A stretch of DNA of 44,699 nucleotides from Acidobacteriota bacterium (GCA_029557535.1 JAKQII010000154.1:1-44699), one strand, 5' to 3'; shown: positions 1 through 8,132, numbered from the stretch's first letter. Notes: a model not told the origin generated them from the sequence alone. Program-made: numbers and translations.

Positions 1-1
1 C

Positions 2-214
2 CGAAGAGTGTCATGCGATATCATGACGATCGGCCAGTATCTGCAGCCTTATGAACGCCGGCTTCCGGTCGAGCGCTACGTCACGCCGGAAGAATTCGCC
101 GAATGGAAGCGGATCGGGCTCGACCTCGGCTTCAAGCACGTCGAATCGTCGCCGCTGACGCGTTCTTCGTACCACGCGCGGCAACAGACCGAAAGCGGGG
201 AAGCGGTTGAGTGA
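2..214 (+). CDS. lipA: Lipoyl synthase, C-terminal end (partial)
   Basis: The gene enters from the left edge; only the last 70 or so codons are present. LipA is a radical-SAM enzyme that inserts two sulfurs into protein-bound octanoyl groups to make the lipoyl cofactor of 2-oxoacid dehydrogenases and the glycine cleavage system. The visible part carries the family's C-terminal signature: [11 protein letters not shown], then [11 protein letters not shown], and the near-terminal RSSYHA motif that contributes a serine ligand to the auxiliary iron-sulfur cluster. The radical-SAM CxxxCxxC segment lies outside the window. The TGA stop at 212-214 is followed two bases later by a heptad repeat array and then a GNAT gene that may be co-transcribed. 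Confidence 0.93.
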   Translation, partial: RRVSCDIMTIGQYLQPYERRLPVERYVTPEEFAEWKRIGLDLGFKHVESSPLTRSSYHARQQTESGEAVE

Positions 215-812
215 CCTATCAACTTTCAACTATCAACTTTCAATTATTCAGTTGAATTCCGACGTCCAAATCCATCTTCTCGAAACCGAACGTCTCGTGA
301 TCCGCGAACTCGACGCCGAGCGCGACGCCGCGTTCATTCTTGACCTTCTCAATCAGCCGTCGTTCATCAAAAACATCGGCGACCGCGGCGTACGTACGGT
401 TGATGAGTCGCGCGACTTCATCGAGAACCGCTATCGGCAAAGCTATCGCGATCACGGCTACGGACTCTACTCGGTTGAACTCAAATCCCAAATCCCGAAT
501 CCCGAATCCCAAATCGGCATATGCGGTTTCGTCCGCCGGCCGGGACTCGACGGACCCGACATCGGTTTCGCGTTCTTGCCTCAGTTCGAACGTCAGGGCT
601 TCGCGCTCGAATCGGCCAAGGCGATGATGCGTTACGGTGCGCAAGTACTCGGTTTCACCCGAGTTTTCGCGATCACGACGCTCGACAATGCAGGTTCGAT
701 CCGCCTGCTCGAAAAACTTGGATTTGAATTCGAGAAGATCGTCACCATGGGGGAAAGCGACGAAAAGTTGAGACTGTTTTCGAATCAAATGGTATCCGAT
801 CCCGATCGATGA
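207..812 (+). CDS. GNAT-family N-acetyltransferase (RimJ/RimL type)
   Basis: This protein of about 200 residues belongs to the RimJ/RimL branch of GNAT acetyltransferases, which move acetyl from acetyl-CoA to an amine; the substrate is unknown. The opening [12 protein letters not shown] strand, [18 protein letters not shown] (an acetyl-CoA loop variant) and the C-terminal [15 protein letters not shown] are characteristic. The start is uncertain. TTG at 207 overlaps lipA by eight bases, but most of the first 15 codons would be heptad repeat; TTG at 252 immediately follows the repeat and gives a more normal N terminus. Neither has a good Shine-Dalgarno sequence. A second heptad array lies inside the coding sequence at 482-516 and encodes [12 protein letters not shown]. 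The stop overlaps the next gene's ATG (ATGA), so the two are probably translationally coupled. Confidence 0.87.
   Translation: MSDLSTFNYQLSIIQLNSDVQIHLLETERLVIRELDAERDAAFILDLLNQPSFIKNIGDRGVRTVDESRDFIENRYRQSYRDHGYGLYSVELKSQIPNPESQIGICGFVRRPGLDGPDIGFAFLPQFERQGFALESAKAMMRYGAQVLGFTRVFAITTLDNAGSIRLLEKLGFEFEKIVTMGESDEKLRLFSNQMVSDPDR
217..251. repeat. Heptad repeat array, TATCAAC/TTTCAAC family
   Basis: Five contiguous 7-bp units: TATCAAC, TTTCAAC, TATCAAC, TTTCAAT, TATTCAG. The array starts two bases after the lipA stop codon and ends directly before a possible TTG start of the GNAT gene. Confidence 0.8.
482..516. repeat. Heptad repeat array inside a coding sequence, CAAATCC/CGAATCC family
   Basis: Five contiguous 7-bp units: CAAATCC, CAAATCC, CGAATCC, CGAATCC, CAAATCG. 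It is the same family as the intergenic arrays near 15.1, 27.7 and 28.5 kb, but it lies within the acetyltransferase gene without breaking the reading frame. The encoded [10 protein letters not shown] falls where GNAT proteins have a loop before the central beta strand. Confidence 0.85.
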
Positions 813-1561
813 CGACTCGCTTCCTTTTCATAGTGATCGCGGTTGCGCTCGCGGCTGTTGCCGCCGAGGCAACGACGATAGTCGCCGTGAAAACAAGAAA
901 GGAGATCGTGATCGGCGCCGACAGCAAGGTCACGGACACGTTCGGCAACGCCACCGGAACGACCGCCTGCAAGATCGTCGTTTCGGGGAAGTTAGCATTC
1001 GGCTACGCCGGCTTCGCGCGTGACCACAAGACCGGGTTCGATATCCGGAAGATCGTCCTTGATGCGCTTTCCGCCGCTTCGTCGGAGACCCTCTCGCGGC
1101 GCGTTGAGTCCGCAACCGCAAAGGTCGTTGAAGCCCTCACCGAGGAACTTAGGGAACTCAAGAGGAACAGTGAGATCACCTATCGCGAGAAGGTCGAGGG
1201 TAAGGTTTTTCTGCGATTGATCTTTGCCGGATTCGAGAAGAAGCGCCCGGCATTGCTCTTGCGCAGATTTCGGCTTGGATTGCTTCCGGACGGATCGACC
1301 GGCGTGGTCGTCTCAAGCGCCGACTGCGGCGCGGACTGCGAGGGAAACTACGTCACCCGGTTCATCGGCGAGACCGACGCGATCGACGGCCTTCCTGAGG
1401 ACACAAGGGATTTCTGGAAAACCGGGCTCGTTCCCGGAGTTCGACGGCTGGTCGAAGTCGAGATCGCGGCGCGCGACGCGTACGTCGGACCGCCGATCGA
1501 TATTATCCGCATCCTTCCTTCGCGCATTGTTTGGGTTCAAAAGAAGCCGGAATGCCCGTGA
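809..1561 (+). CDS. Exported proteasome-like Ntn hydrolase
   Basis: A 250-residue protein with a clear Sec signal peptide (residues 1-21, ending AEA) followed directly by TTIVAVKTRKEIVIGADS. This matches the start of mature HslV and proteasome beta subunits. If signal peptidase cuts after A21, T22 becomes the free N-terminal threonine nucleophile. Counted from T22, the family's Asp17 falls on D38, and K55 stands one position away from the expected Lys33. The following GKLAFGYAG matches the family's AGFAG segment. Classical proteasome subunits and HslV are cytoplasmic and lack Sec signals. No partner ATPase is in the window, and the C-terminal half diverges (paired cysteines in ADCGADC). ATG overlaps the stop of the upstream acetyltransferase gene. 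Proteolytic activity and self-assembly are inference. Confidence 0.8.
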   Translation: MTTRFLFIVIAVALAAVAAEATTIVAVKTRKEIVIGADSKVTDTFGNATGTTACKIVVSGKLAFGYAGFARDHKTGFDIRKIVLDALSAASSETLSRRVESATAKVVEALTEELRELKRNSEITYREKVEGKVFLRLIFAGFEKKRPALLLRRFRLGLLPDGSTGVVVSSADCGADCEGNYVTRFIGETDAIDGLPEDTRDFWKTGLVPGVRRLVEVEIAARDAYVGPPIDIIRILPSRIVWVQKKPECP

Positions 1562-1564
1562 CGC

Positions 1565-2224
1565 TCAGATGTCCTCGCAGTAGCGTTCGGCGATCTTCGT
1601 TATCTCATTGTTCTCACCGATCAGGATCAAGACATCGCCCTTTTTGATGATCTCTTCGTCGTGCGGTATCAGCGTCGGCTTTTCGCTCTCCTTATGCTGG
1701 ATCGCGACGATCTGAACGTCCATCGTTTCCAGGTCCGAGATTCGCTTTCCGATCGCCAGCGGCGTAGCGAGCATCGAGACGACCGAATATCCGGAGATCA
1801 TCGGCAGAAAATCGATGACGTTGTTGAGGCTCAGTCTCGTCGCTAGGCGGATCGCCGATTCTTCCTCGGGATGAATGATGTCCGACACGCCGATCGCCTT
1901 GAGTATCTTCGCGTGATCGGCAGACAACGCCTTGACGGACGTATACGGAACGCCGATCTCGATCAGGTGCAACGCGACGAGTGTAATGACGTCCATGCGT
2001 TCGCCGAGGCTGACGATGGCGACATCGACGTCTTCGAGTCCTAGCGATTGGAGGGCGCGCTTTTCGGTGGCGTCGGCATGAATTGCCTGGGTCGAAAACT
2101 CGGTAGCGTCCTGGATGATGTCTTTGTCATTGTCGACGACGATCACCTCGGCACCGGCGTCAAAAAGCGTCCGCGCGACCGTCGATCCGAAATGCCCGAT
2201 TCCGATAACTGCAAATCTCTTCAT
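1565..2224 (-). CDS. ktrA: Potassium uptake regulatory subunit, KtrA/TrkA family (RCK)
   Basis: Cytoplasmic RCK protein that gates a KtrB-type potassium channel by binding nucleotides. The N-terminal Rossmann domain begins MKRFAVIGIGHFGS (GxGxxG class) with the acidic strand end VIVVDND. An RCK_N helix region and a C-terminal RCK_C domain (IGKRISDLETMDVQIVAI to GDVLILIGE) follow. I place the start at the ATG 2222-2224; an upstream in-frame start would add about 18 residues that are only translated heptad repeat. Its partner ktrB lies upstream on the same strand across a repeat-filled gap of about 100 bp. The gene ends three bases from the convergent Ntn-hydrolase gene. Confidence 0.93.
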   Translation of the reverse strand: MKRFAVIGIGHFGSTVARTLFDAGAEVIVVDNDKDIIQDATEFSTQAIHADATEKRALQSLGLEDVDVAIVSLGERMDVITLVALHLIEIGVPYTSVKALSADHAKILKAIGVSDIIHPEEESAIRLATRLSLNNVIDFLPMISGYSVVSMLATPLAIGKRISDLETMDVQIVAIQHKESEKPTLIPHDEEIIKKGDVLILIGENNEITKIAERYCEDI

Positions 2225-2233
2225 AGACCGATT

Positions 2234-2326
2234 ATTCCATATTCCAGGATTCCAAGATTCCAAAATACCGGCATTCAAAATTGATCAACAATCGTTGGAA
2301 TCTTGAAATTTTGGAATCTTGAAATT
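2234..2326. repeat. Mixed 7/8-bp repeat array (ATTCCAG / TTGGAATC) between ktrB and ktrA
   Basis: Read on +, ATTCCAT, ATTCCAG and GATTCCAA units follow each other, then after a degenerate centre a 16-bp unit TTGGAATCTTGAAATT occurs twice in tandem (2295-2310 and 2311-2326). On the minus strand the array starts three bases after the ktrB stop codon. It separates two genes that are normally tightly linked. Confidence 0.8.
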
Positions 2327-2329
2327 TGA

Positions 2330-3715
2330 CTATCCAATCATCACATTTTCTTCCGCGTACGTGAACCTCGCAGGCGCCGAGCGGAGGCTGATCGCGAGCG
2401 CGAGCGTGATCGCGCCGACGCGTCCGACGAACATCAAGAAGATCAAAACCAGCTTGCCTGCAGAGCTGATCTGCGGTGTGAAATCGAGCGAAAGACCGAC
2501 CGTTCCGAAGGCCGATATCGTTTCAAATACCACGGGCATCAGCAGTTTCTGACTTTCGACCGCATTCATTCCGCGCGTTTCAGTGAACATCAGCACCAGC
2601 ACGCCGATCAGGACCGTCGTCGCCGACGCGACCACGACCGCCGTCGCCTTGTCTATCGAGGTCTGCGGGATAGTCCGGTTCCATAGGTCGAGATGCGGCT
2701 TGCCGCGAAAGCGGGCGATCGTGTAGGCGACAAGCAGCCCGAAGGTCGTGGTCTTGATCCCGCCGCCGGTCGATCCCGGACTCGCGCCGATGAACATCAG
2801 GATCGTGAGAACAAAGCATACCGTTCCGCCAAAACTTCCCATCGGCACGGTGCTGAATCCCGCGGTGCGCGGGACGATCGAGAAGAAGTAAGAATTCAAA
2901 AGCGCCGTTGGCGTCGACATTTCCGCGAATGCGCCGTCGCGTTCAAGTAAGAAGATCGCGAGCGTGCCCGCAACGATCAATACGGACGTTGTGATCAGCG
3001 TCAGGCGCGTCTGCACGCCGATCCGAAATCGGCTCATGCGGTCGGTCAGCCGGTGGCGGCCAAATTCCTTGAGCTCGAAAACCACGAGAAATCCAAATCC
3101 GCCGAGGATGATCAGGCCAGAGATCACGACCAGGACGAAGTAGTCGGAGCGAAAGTCTTCAAGGCTGTTCCTGAACAGTGCGAACGAGCCGTTCGTGAAA
3201 GCGGAGACAGAATGGAAAACGGCCATCCAGACTGTTTCGCCAAAACCCGAAAATCTCGAGGTCGCACTCCAATATGCCGTCAGCAAAATGACGCCAATGG
3301 CTTCGGAGATGAAAGTAAAAGCGAAGACGAGTCCGAGGATCCGTTTGATCGGGGTCGATCTGTTCGGAAGAAAACTGTCCTGAACGGTAAGGCGCTCGGT
3401 GATCGACATCCGTTCACCGAGCCAAACATAGAGCGTCGTCGTGAACGTCATCAATCCGAGACCGCCAAGCTGTATCAGCACCAGCAGGACGATGTGTCCG
3501 AAGACGGAAAGATCTTCACTGACGACGACCGGCGAGAGCCCGGTTACGCATACGGCCGACGTGGCGAGAAAGAACGCGTCGATCGATTGACCTCGGTGCG
3601 CGTTCGTCCATGACCACGGCGTCAGCAGCAGCAATGTGCCGATCGCGATGAGTAACGCGAAACTCGTGACGGTCACGCGCGTCGGCGTGAAGAATTGTCT
3701 GAAAAAGGCTCTCAA
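2330..3715 (-). CDS. ktrB: Potassium uptake channel subunit, KtrB/TrkH family
   Basis: Integral membrane potassium transporter of the SKT superfamily, 461 residues, with four repeated M1-P-M2 units. Pore-loop segments are visible: SAVCVTGLSPV, SAFTNGSFAL, PGSTGGGIKT and SAFGTVGLSLDF, the glycines forming the selectivity filter. Ktr systems are usually sodium-dependent; the paired KtrA regulator is the next gene downstream. The only in-frame start fitting the first transmembrane helix is TTG at 3713-3715; no strong ribosome binding site is visible. The stop codon is followed within three bases by a repeat array. Confidence 0.93.
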   Translation of the reverse strand: MRAFFRQFFTPTRVTVTSFALLIAIGTLLLLTPWSWTNAHRGQSIDAFFLATSAVCVTGLSPVVVSEDLSVFGHIVLLVLIQLGGLGLMTFTTTLYVWLGERMSITERLTVQDSFLPNRSTPIKRILGLVFAFTFISEAIGVILLTAYWSATSRFSGFGETVWMAVFHSVSAFTNGSFALFRNSLEDFRSDYFVLVVISGLIILGGFGFLVVFELKEFGRHRLTDRMSRFRIGVQTRLTLITTSVLIVAGTLAIFLLERDGAFAEMSTPTALLNSYFFSIVPRTAGFSTVPMGSFGGTVCFVLTILMFIGASPGSTGGGIKTTTFGLLVAYTIARFRGKPHLDLWNRTIPQTSIDKATAVVVASATTVLIGVLVLMFTETRGMNAVESQKLLMPVVFETISAFGTVGLSLDFTPQISSAGKLVLIFLMFVGRVGAITLALAISLRSAPARFTYAEENVMIG

Positions 3716-3749
3716 TTGTCAGTACCGTCCGCGTCAACAGGTGGATTCA

Positions 3750-3784
3750 AGTAAAAAGTAAAAGGTAAAAAGTAAAAAGTAAAA
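3750..3784. repeat. Heptad repeat array, AGTAAAA family
   Basis: Five contiguous 7-bp units: AGTAAAA, AGTAAAA, GGTAAAA, AGTAAAA, AGTAAAA. It runs directly into the first copy of the ~90-bp tandem repeat and is the same family found near 18.3 and 18.5 kb. Confidence 0.85.
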
Positions 3785-4139
3785 CCGGGTGAAAGTGAGT
3801 AGCGAAAATCGACCGGTCGCATTAACGCCACGGCCTTTTTTGCCTTCTAATTTTGCCCTTTTTACTAAAGTAAAACCGGGTGAAAGTGAGTAGCGAAAAT
3901 CGACCGGTCGCATTAACGCCACGGCTTTCTTACCTTCCCATTTTGCCCTTTTTACTAAAGTAAAACCGGGTGAAAGTGAGTAGCGAAAATCGACCGGTCG
4001 CATTAACGCCACGGCCTTTTTTACCTTCCCATTTTGCCCTTTTTACTAAAGTAAAACCGGGTGAAAGTGAGTAGCGAAAATCGACCGGTCGCATTAACGC
4101 CACGGCTTTTTTACTTTCAAATTTTGCCCTTTTTACTTT
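3781..4139. repeat. Four-copy tandem repeat, unit about 90-91 bp
   Basis: Copies start at 3781, 3872, 3962 and about 4053, spaced 91, 90 and 91 bp. Each has AAAACCGGGTGAAAG, a perfect 10-bp palindrome CGACCGGTCG, then CATTAACGCCACGGC and a T-rich tail ending CCCTTTTTACT. AGTAAAA at one edge and TTTTTACT at the other could pair. Copies differ by a few bases only, mostly in the T-rich tail. This fills the 417-bp gap between ktrB and the tricorn gene; no gene is present, and the apparent reading frames are just the repeat translated. The tricorn stop codon lies within the last AGTAAAA (minus strand). Confidence 0.9.
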
Positions 4140-7100
4140 TCCAAGAGTTCCCGCACGGCACGGTCGAGCTGCGAATCCTTTCCGGTCAGCGTCTCGCCGA
4201 TCGGGCGCGTGACCGGAACATCGACCGGACGCGGATTGAGTTCCATGTCTTTCCCGTCACTGCCGAGCACGAGTTGGCGCGGAAGGCGGACCGTCGTCCC
4301 GTCGAAGAGCCCGGCGTTCCAGGTATAGATGATCCAGCCGGCGGTCGGTTCACCGACGACCTTGCCGAGCTTGAGCGCGCGGAAGCCCTCGGTCATATCC
4401 TCGGCGTCGGAAAGCGAATGCTGGTTCGTGATCAAAACCACCGGACGCTCGAGCGCGCGCTGCCCGAGAGCCGAGCGCGACGGCACATTCCAAAGGCCGC
4501 GTTCGCGCATCGTCAGATAGCCTTTCCGCGCGAGGATATCGATGACGTACGGATTGATGAAACCGCCGTTGTTGTTCCGAATGTCGACGACGACACCCTG
4601 CTTTGACTGATTTTCGGCGTCGAGATCGACGTAGAGCTGCGCCAGCGTGCCCGATCCCATGTCGGGCAAATGGACGTAACCGAGTTTTCCGCCGCTGATC
4701 TTGTCAACATACGCGCGGTTGGCTTCGACCCATTGCCGGTACAAAAGATTCTTCTCCGCGCCGGTCGAAACCGGTTTGACGATCACCTCGCGCTTGTCCG
4801 AGCCGTCGGCTTTGGACGCGACCGAAAGCGTGACGCGCTTGCCGACTTTGTTCTCGAGCACCTCGTCGATGTTCGTCCGGTTCGCGATCGCCGTTCCGTC
4901 GACCGACAGCAGATAGTCGCCGATGTTGATGCCGCCCGCGACGGCCGCCGGTCCGAGCGTGATTACCTCGGTGACTTTCAAGCGTCCGTTCGATTCATAC
5001 TCGTCACGATCGAATCTCAGTCCGAGCTTGCCGATCGGCGTCGCCTGGAACCCGGAGGCGCCCGAAACGCCGAGATGCGACGCGTTCAGTTCGCCGACCA
5101 TCAGCGCCATCAACCGCCGGACCTCGTCCATCGTCCTCGCGTCGCGGATCATCGGTTCGTAGGTCGCGTAAACCGCGTTCCAGTCGGCGCCGTGATATTT
5201 GTCGTCGTAAAAATGATCGCGCAGATAGCGCCAGCCTTGCTTGAAGATCTCGGTCTTCTCCTCGCCGAAGCTGACGTTCAGATCGATCGCGATATTGACG
5301 GGTTTGGCCTCGCGGCGGTCGAGATTAAGGCTGTTGATCCGGCCGTTCTCGATGTAAAAGACCTCCTTTGAATCGGGCGAAAACCGCGCGTTCCCCTTGA
5401 AATTCGAGCTCGAAGTCAATTGTCTTGCCGATGTGTCGGTCGCGAGTTCGTCGAGACTGATCGCGTAAAGATTGAACTGGCCTTCGGCGGATGCCGTCAC
5501 GAGCAGCGTCTTGCCGTCCGGGCTGATCGCCTGTTCGTTGACGCTGACGCCGGTCCGCAGGATGCTGAGCCGACGGCGGATGTCGTCGAACACGATCTCT
5601 GTCTTTTTCGACTCGTCCTTCTTTTCAACGGAGGGCGAGGGAACGGGCGCCGGTGCAGGTGTCTGCACCGTAACGGGCGGCGTTTTGTCCTTCGGATTTT
5701 CCTGCTTGAAGAGGTCGCGGAACTGGTCCTCGCGGAATTTCGGCGAACGCAGTTTCAGATCGACGCGCGCAACGAAACCGTCTTCGGTCCGCTGCGAGGT
5801 GTCAAACAGAATGTAAGTTCCGTCCGGACTCCAAGACAACGATCCGGCGTTCGAATTCGCAAGAAAACTGAGCGGTTTGGCGCCGCCGCCCGAGATCGCC
5901 GCGACGGCGACGTTCGTGTACGAGCGGTTCTCCGGGGAATATGTCAGAAATGCGATCCATTTACTGTCGGGCGACCACGCCATCGTGTTATTGCCGATCA
6001 GCGGCGGACGGTCCGTGAAGATCTTCGCGGTCTCACGTGCCTGCTTTTTTTCGACATCGTAGATCATCACCGACCGGCCGTTGCGGATGAACGCGATGTT
6101 CTTGCCGTCCGGCGAGAATAACGGCGCGAAGTCCTGATCGGTTCCGGAAGTTATCTGTGTCTCGGATTCAGCCGTGAAATCGTACTGGAAGAGCTCCATC
6201 GAACCGTTCCGTTCCGACGCGTACACGACCTTTTTGCTGTCGCCCGACCACGCGACAAACGACTCGGGACCGACCGTTTTGGTCAGCCGAACCGCCTCGC
6301 CGCCTTCTTTCGGCGAAGCGGCATAAACCTCTCCGTGAGCAACGACCGCGATCTTCTTGCCGTCCGGCGAAAGCGCGAACTCACGGATCTGCGACGAAAG
6401 CGTCAGGCGATCGGCGATCGAACTTACCGGTGCGCCGCGCAGCGCGATGTTCAACTCGGCGGGACGTCCGCCGTCGGCGTCCATTTTCCAGATCTTGAAA
6501 TTGCGCTCGAAGACGATCTCCTTGCCGTCGTACGAGAGATTCATGAACAGCACGCGGCCGTCGGTGAAATTCGTGAGCTGTTTCGCCTGCCCGCCGCGCG
6601 GCTTGGTCCAGATGTTCTGTTGGCCGCTGCGGTCAGAGACGAAATAGATCTTCGATCCGTCGGCGGTGGACGCGACCCACAGCTGTTTGGCGCCCCGCGG
6701 TTCGAGCTGCGTATAGTTGTCGCCCGTCTTTTGCCAGATCTCGGTTTCGTCGATGTGGCTGCGCCCCTTGCGCCACCATTGCCCGTTCGAGATCCCGCGG
6801 GCCGAGAAGATGATCGATCCGTCGCTCAGATTGGTCGACCAGAATTCGTTGGTGTACCGGTCGGACGAGACCTGCATCGGCGTTCCGCCGTCAGCCGACA
6901 CGCGGAAGATATCGTTCATCCCCGAGATGTCGCGGCTGTTGGATGTGAAATAGACCCAACGGCCGTCGCGCGACCATCCGTCGAGCGAGTCGCCGGCGTC
7001 GTCGAAGGTCAGCCGCCGCAGACCGCTCGTCGTTAGGTCGAGAATGTAGATGTCGCCGTTGCCGGTGCGGTTCGAAACGAACGCCAGCTGTCGGCCGTCG

Positions 7101-7309
7101 GGCGAATAGATCGGGCGTGACTCGGTCGCCGCGTGCGAGATGAGAAGCGACGCCGTGCCGCCTGCCGCGGGAACCGTCCAGATGTCTCCGCCCGAGACGA
7201 AGGCGATCTCCTTGCGGTCAGGCGAAAGCGACGGTTCGGTCAGATACGGAGCCGCAAAACAGTTCAGCGCGAACAGAATGATGGCGAACGGGACGAGATT
7301 GATCTTCAT
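4133..7309 (-). CDS. Exported tricorn-type S41 serine protease
   Basis: A 1058-residue protein with a signal peptide (MKINLVPFAIILFALNCFA). It has two stretches of PD40/WD40-like beta-propeller blades (repeated SPDGK, WSPDGTYILF), a charged proline-rich linker (about 550-580), a tricorn C1 domain (FYDDKYHGADWNAVY), a PDZ domain (GPAAVAGGINIGDYLLSVDG) and the S41 core. The tetrad known from Thermoplasma tricorn (S745, H746, S965, E1023) has matching residues at S744, H745 (NASHLG), S967 (NQHSLSDAE) and E1023. Tricorn trims peptides released by the proteasome in archaea; this copy should act outside the cytoplasm. The start is ATG 7307-7309 because upstream codons would hide the signal peptide. 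The gene ends in AAG TAA inside an AGTAAAA repeat. Confidence 0.93.
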   Translation of the reverse strand: MKINLVPFAIILFALNCFAAPYLTEPSLSPDRKEIAFVSGGDIWTVPAAGGTASLLISHAATESRPIYSPDGRQLAFVSNRTGNGDIYILDLTTSGLRRLTFDDAGDSLDGWSRDGRWVYFTSNSRDISGMNDIFRVSADGGTPMQVSSDRYTNEFWSTNLSDGSIIFSARGISNGQWWRKGRSHIDETEIWQKTGDNYTQLEPRGAKQLWVASTADGSKIYFVSDRSGQQNIWTKPRGGQAKQLTNFTDGRVLFMNLSYDGKEIVFERNFKIWKMDADGGRPAELNIALRGAPVSSIADRLTLSSQIREFALSPDGKKIAVVAHGEVYAASPKEGGEAVRLTKTVGPESFVAWSGDSKKVVYASERNGSMELFQYDFTAESETQITSGTDQDFAPLFSPDGKNIAFIRNGRSVMIYDVEKKQARETAKIFTDRPPLIGNNTMAWSPDSKWIAFLTYSPENRSYTNVAVAAISGGGAKPLSFLANSNAGSLSWSPDGTYILFDTSQRTEDGFVARVDLKLRSPKFREDQFRDLFKQENPKDKTPPVTVQTPAPAPVPSPSVEKKDESKKTEIVFDDIRRRLSILRTGVSVNEQAISPDGKTLLVTASAEGQFNLYAISLDELATDTSARQLTSSSNFKGNARFSPDSKEVFYIENGRINSLNLDRREAKPVNIAIDLNVSFGEEKTEIFKQGWRYLRDHFYDDKYHGADWNAVYATYEPMIRDARTMDEVRRLMALMVGELNASHLGVSGASGFQATPIGKLGLRFDRDEYESNGRLKVTEVITLGPAAVAGGINIGDYLLSVDGTAIANRTNIDEVLENKVGKRVTLSVASKADGSDKREVIVKPVSTGAEKNLLYRQWVEANRAYVDKISGGKLGYVHLPDMGSGTLAQLYVDLDAENQSKQGVVVDIRNNNGGFINPYVIDILARKGYLTMRERGLWNVPSRSALGQRALERPVVLITNQHSLSDAEDMTEGFRALKLGKVVGEPTAGWIIYTWNAGLFDGTTVRLPRQLVLGSDGKDMELNPRPVDVPVTRPIGETLTGKDSQLDRAVRELLEK

Positions 7310-7456
7310 AATTTTCAGTGTTTCAGCGCCGGACGGCGCGGATTGAAATGGAACGATGATTCTACGCTCCCCGCGCAAAAAAGTTATTAGACGAGATCGG
7401 TCGCGACAACCGATCATGAACGTCCGGCATCCTTTGAGCATAAGGAGCGTGAACTA

Positions 7457-8113
7457 ATGAAAATCAATCTGATTCTCGCAATCCTCACGGTCGTCACCGC
7501 CGTCCCGGTCTTTGCCGCCGGAGACGAAGTCGGGCAGATCGCGGAGTATCGATCATGGCGACTGATGAACCCGCAGCCAATCGTCGCCCGCCCGGCGACC
7601 TTCGTGATGAACGAACCTGAGTTCAAACCGGATCTTTCCGCCGCCGGCGGCTGAACGTTGATCGCAGATGGTTCCCCGGTTCGGGGGATCGAAGGGAAAG
7701 ACCTTGTTCAGTATGTATCGATTTTCGGACGCGTTACCGGTCGGCTCTTTGCTTCGCTCGGCCGGAACGATCGTTCCGTTGAGTCAATGTTCAAACCTGT
7801 CCACGAATCGCGCTACGGGTTCGTGTTCGCGAACGAAATCGCCGCCGGTCAGATGGACGCCAAAAACCCGGTCTTCGCCGAAGGTTCGATCATCGTTCGC
7901 GAAAGCAAGGTCACGGCCGATGCTTCGTCACCGGAAAAAGTGATCGCGATGGTCAAACACGCGCGGGGCTTCAGCAAGAAGACCGGAGATTGGGAATTTC
8001 TGAGTTTCGACGGTGAACTCAACTTGCTTTCGCGCGCCACGAAAAGCGATTGCGCGACATGCCACCAGCGCGCCGAAAAGACGGACCGTGTTTTTCGCGG
8101 GTACAGACCCTGA
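7457..8113 (+). pseudogene. Cytochrome P460-like c-type heme protein with in-frame TGA
   Basis: One reading frame of 219 codons is interrupted by TGA at 7652-7654. Before it: a signal peptide (MKINLILAILTVVTAVPVFA) and YRSWRLMNPQPI, like the N terminus of P460-family proteins. After it: RYGFVFANEIAAGQM, FAEGSIIVRE, MVKHARGF, GDWEFLSFDG and the C-terminal CATCH heme-c motif with EKTDRVFRGY, all P460-like. The frame stays coding-like to the end. Options are a recent nonsense mutation, a sequencing error, re-initiation at TTG 7658, or recoding of TGA. The segment between the YRSW block and the P460 core is longer than I would expect. Family members oxidise small nitrogen compounds or have unknown roles. 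Confidence 0.6.
7670..7690 (+). other. Stem-loop just downstream of the in-frame TGA
   Basis: Bases 7670-7678 can pair with 7682-7690 (nine pairs including two G-U wobbles), leaving a three-base loop GTT at 7679-7681. The loop starts 24 nt after the TGA. As I recall the bacterial SECIS consensus (G among the first two loop bases, roughly 16-37 nt from UGA), this fits, but GC-rich coding DNA makes such hairpins by chance. Confidence 0.35.
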
Positions 8114-8132
8114 GCGTTGGCCTTTTTAACGA

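Noticed and set aside
3734-4012. A 92-codon minus-strand frame with an internally repeated protein sequence
   Set aside because: It is only the 90-bp tandem repeat translated; unit length shifts of one base break the frame between copies.
3781-4139. CRISPR array
   Set aside because: Copies are contiguous 90-bp units with no unique spacers between short repeats and no cas genes; the same holds for 32645-32960.
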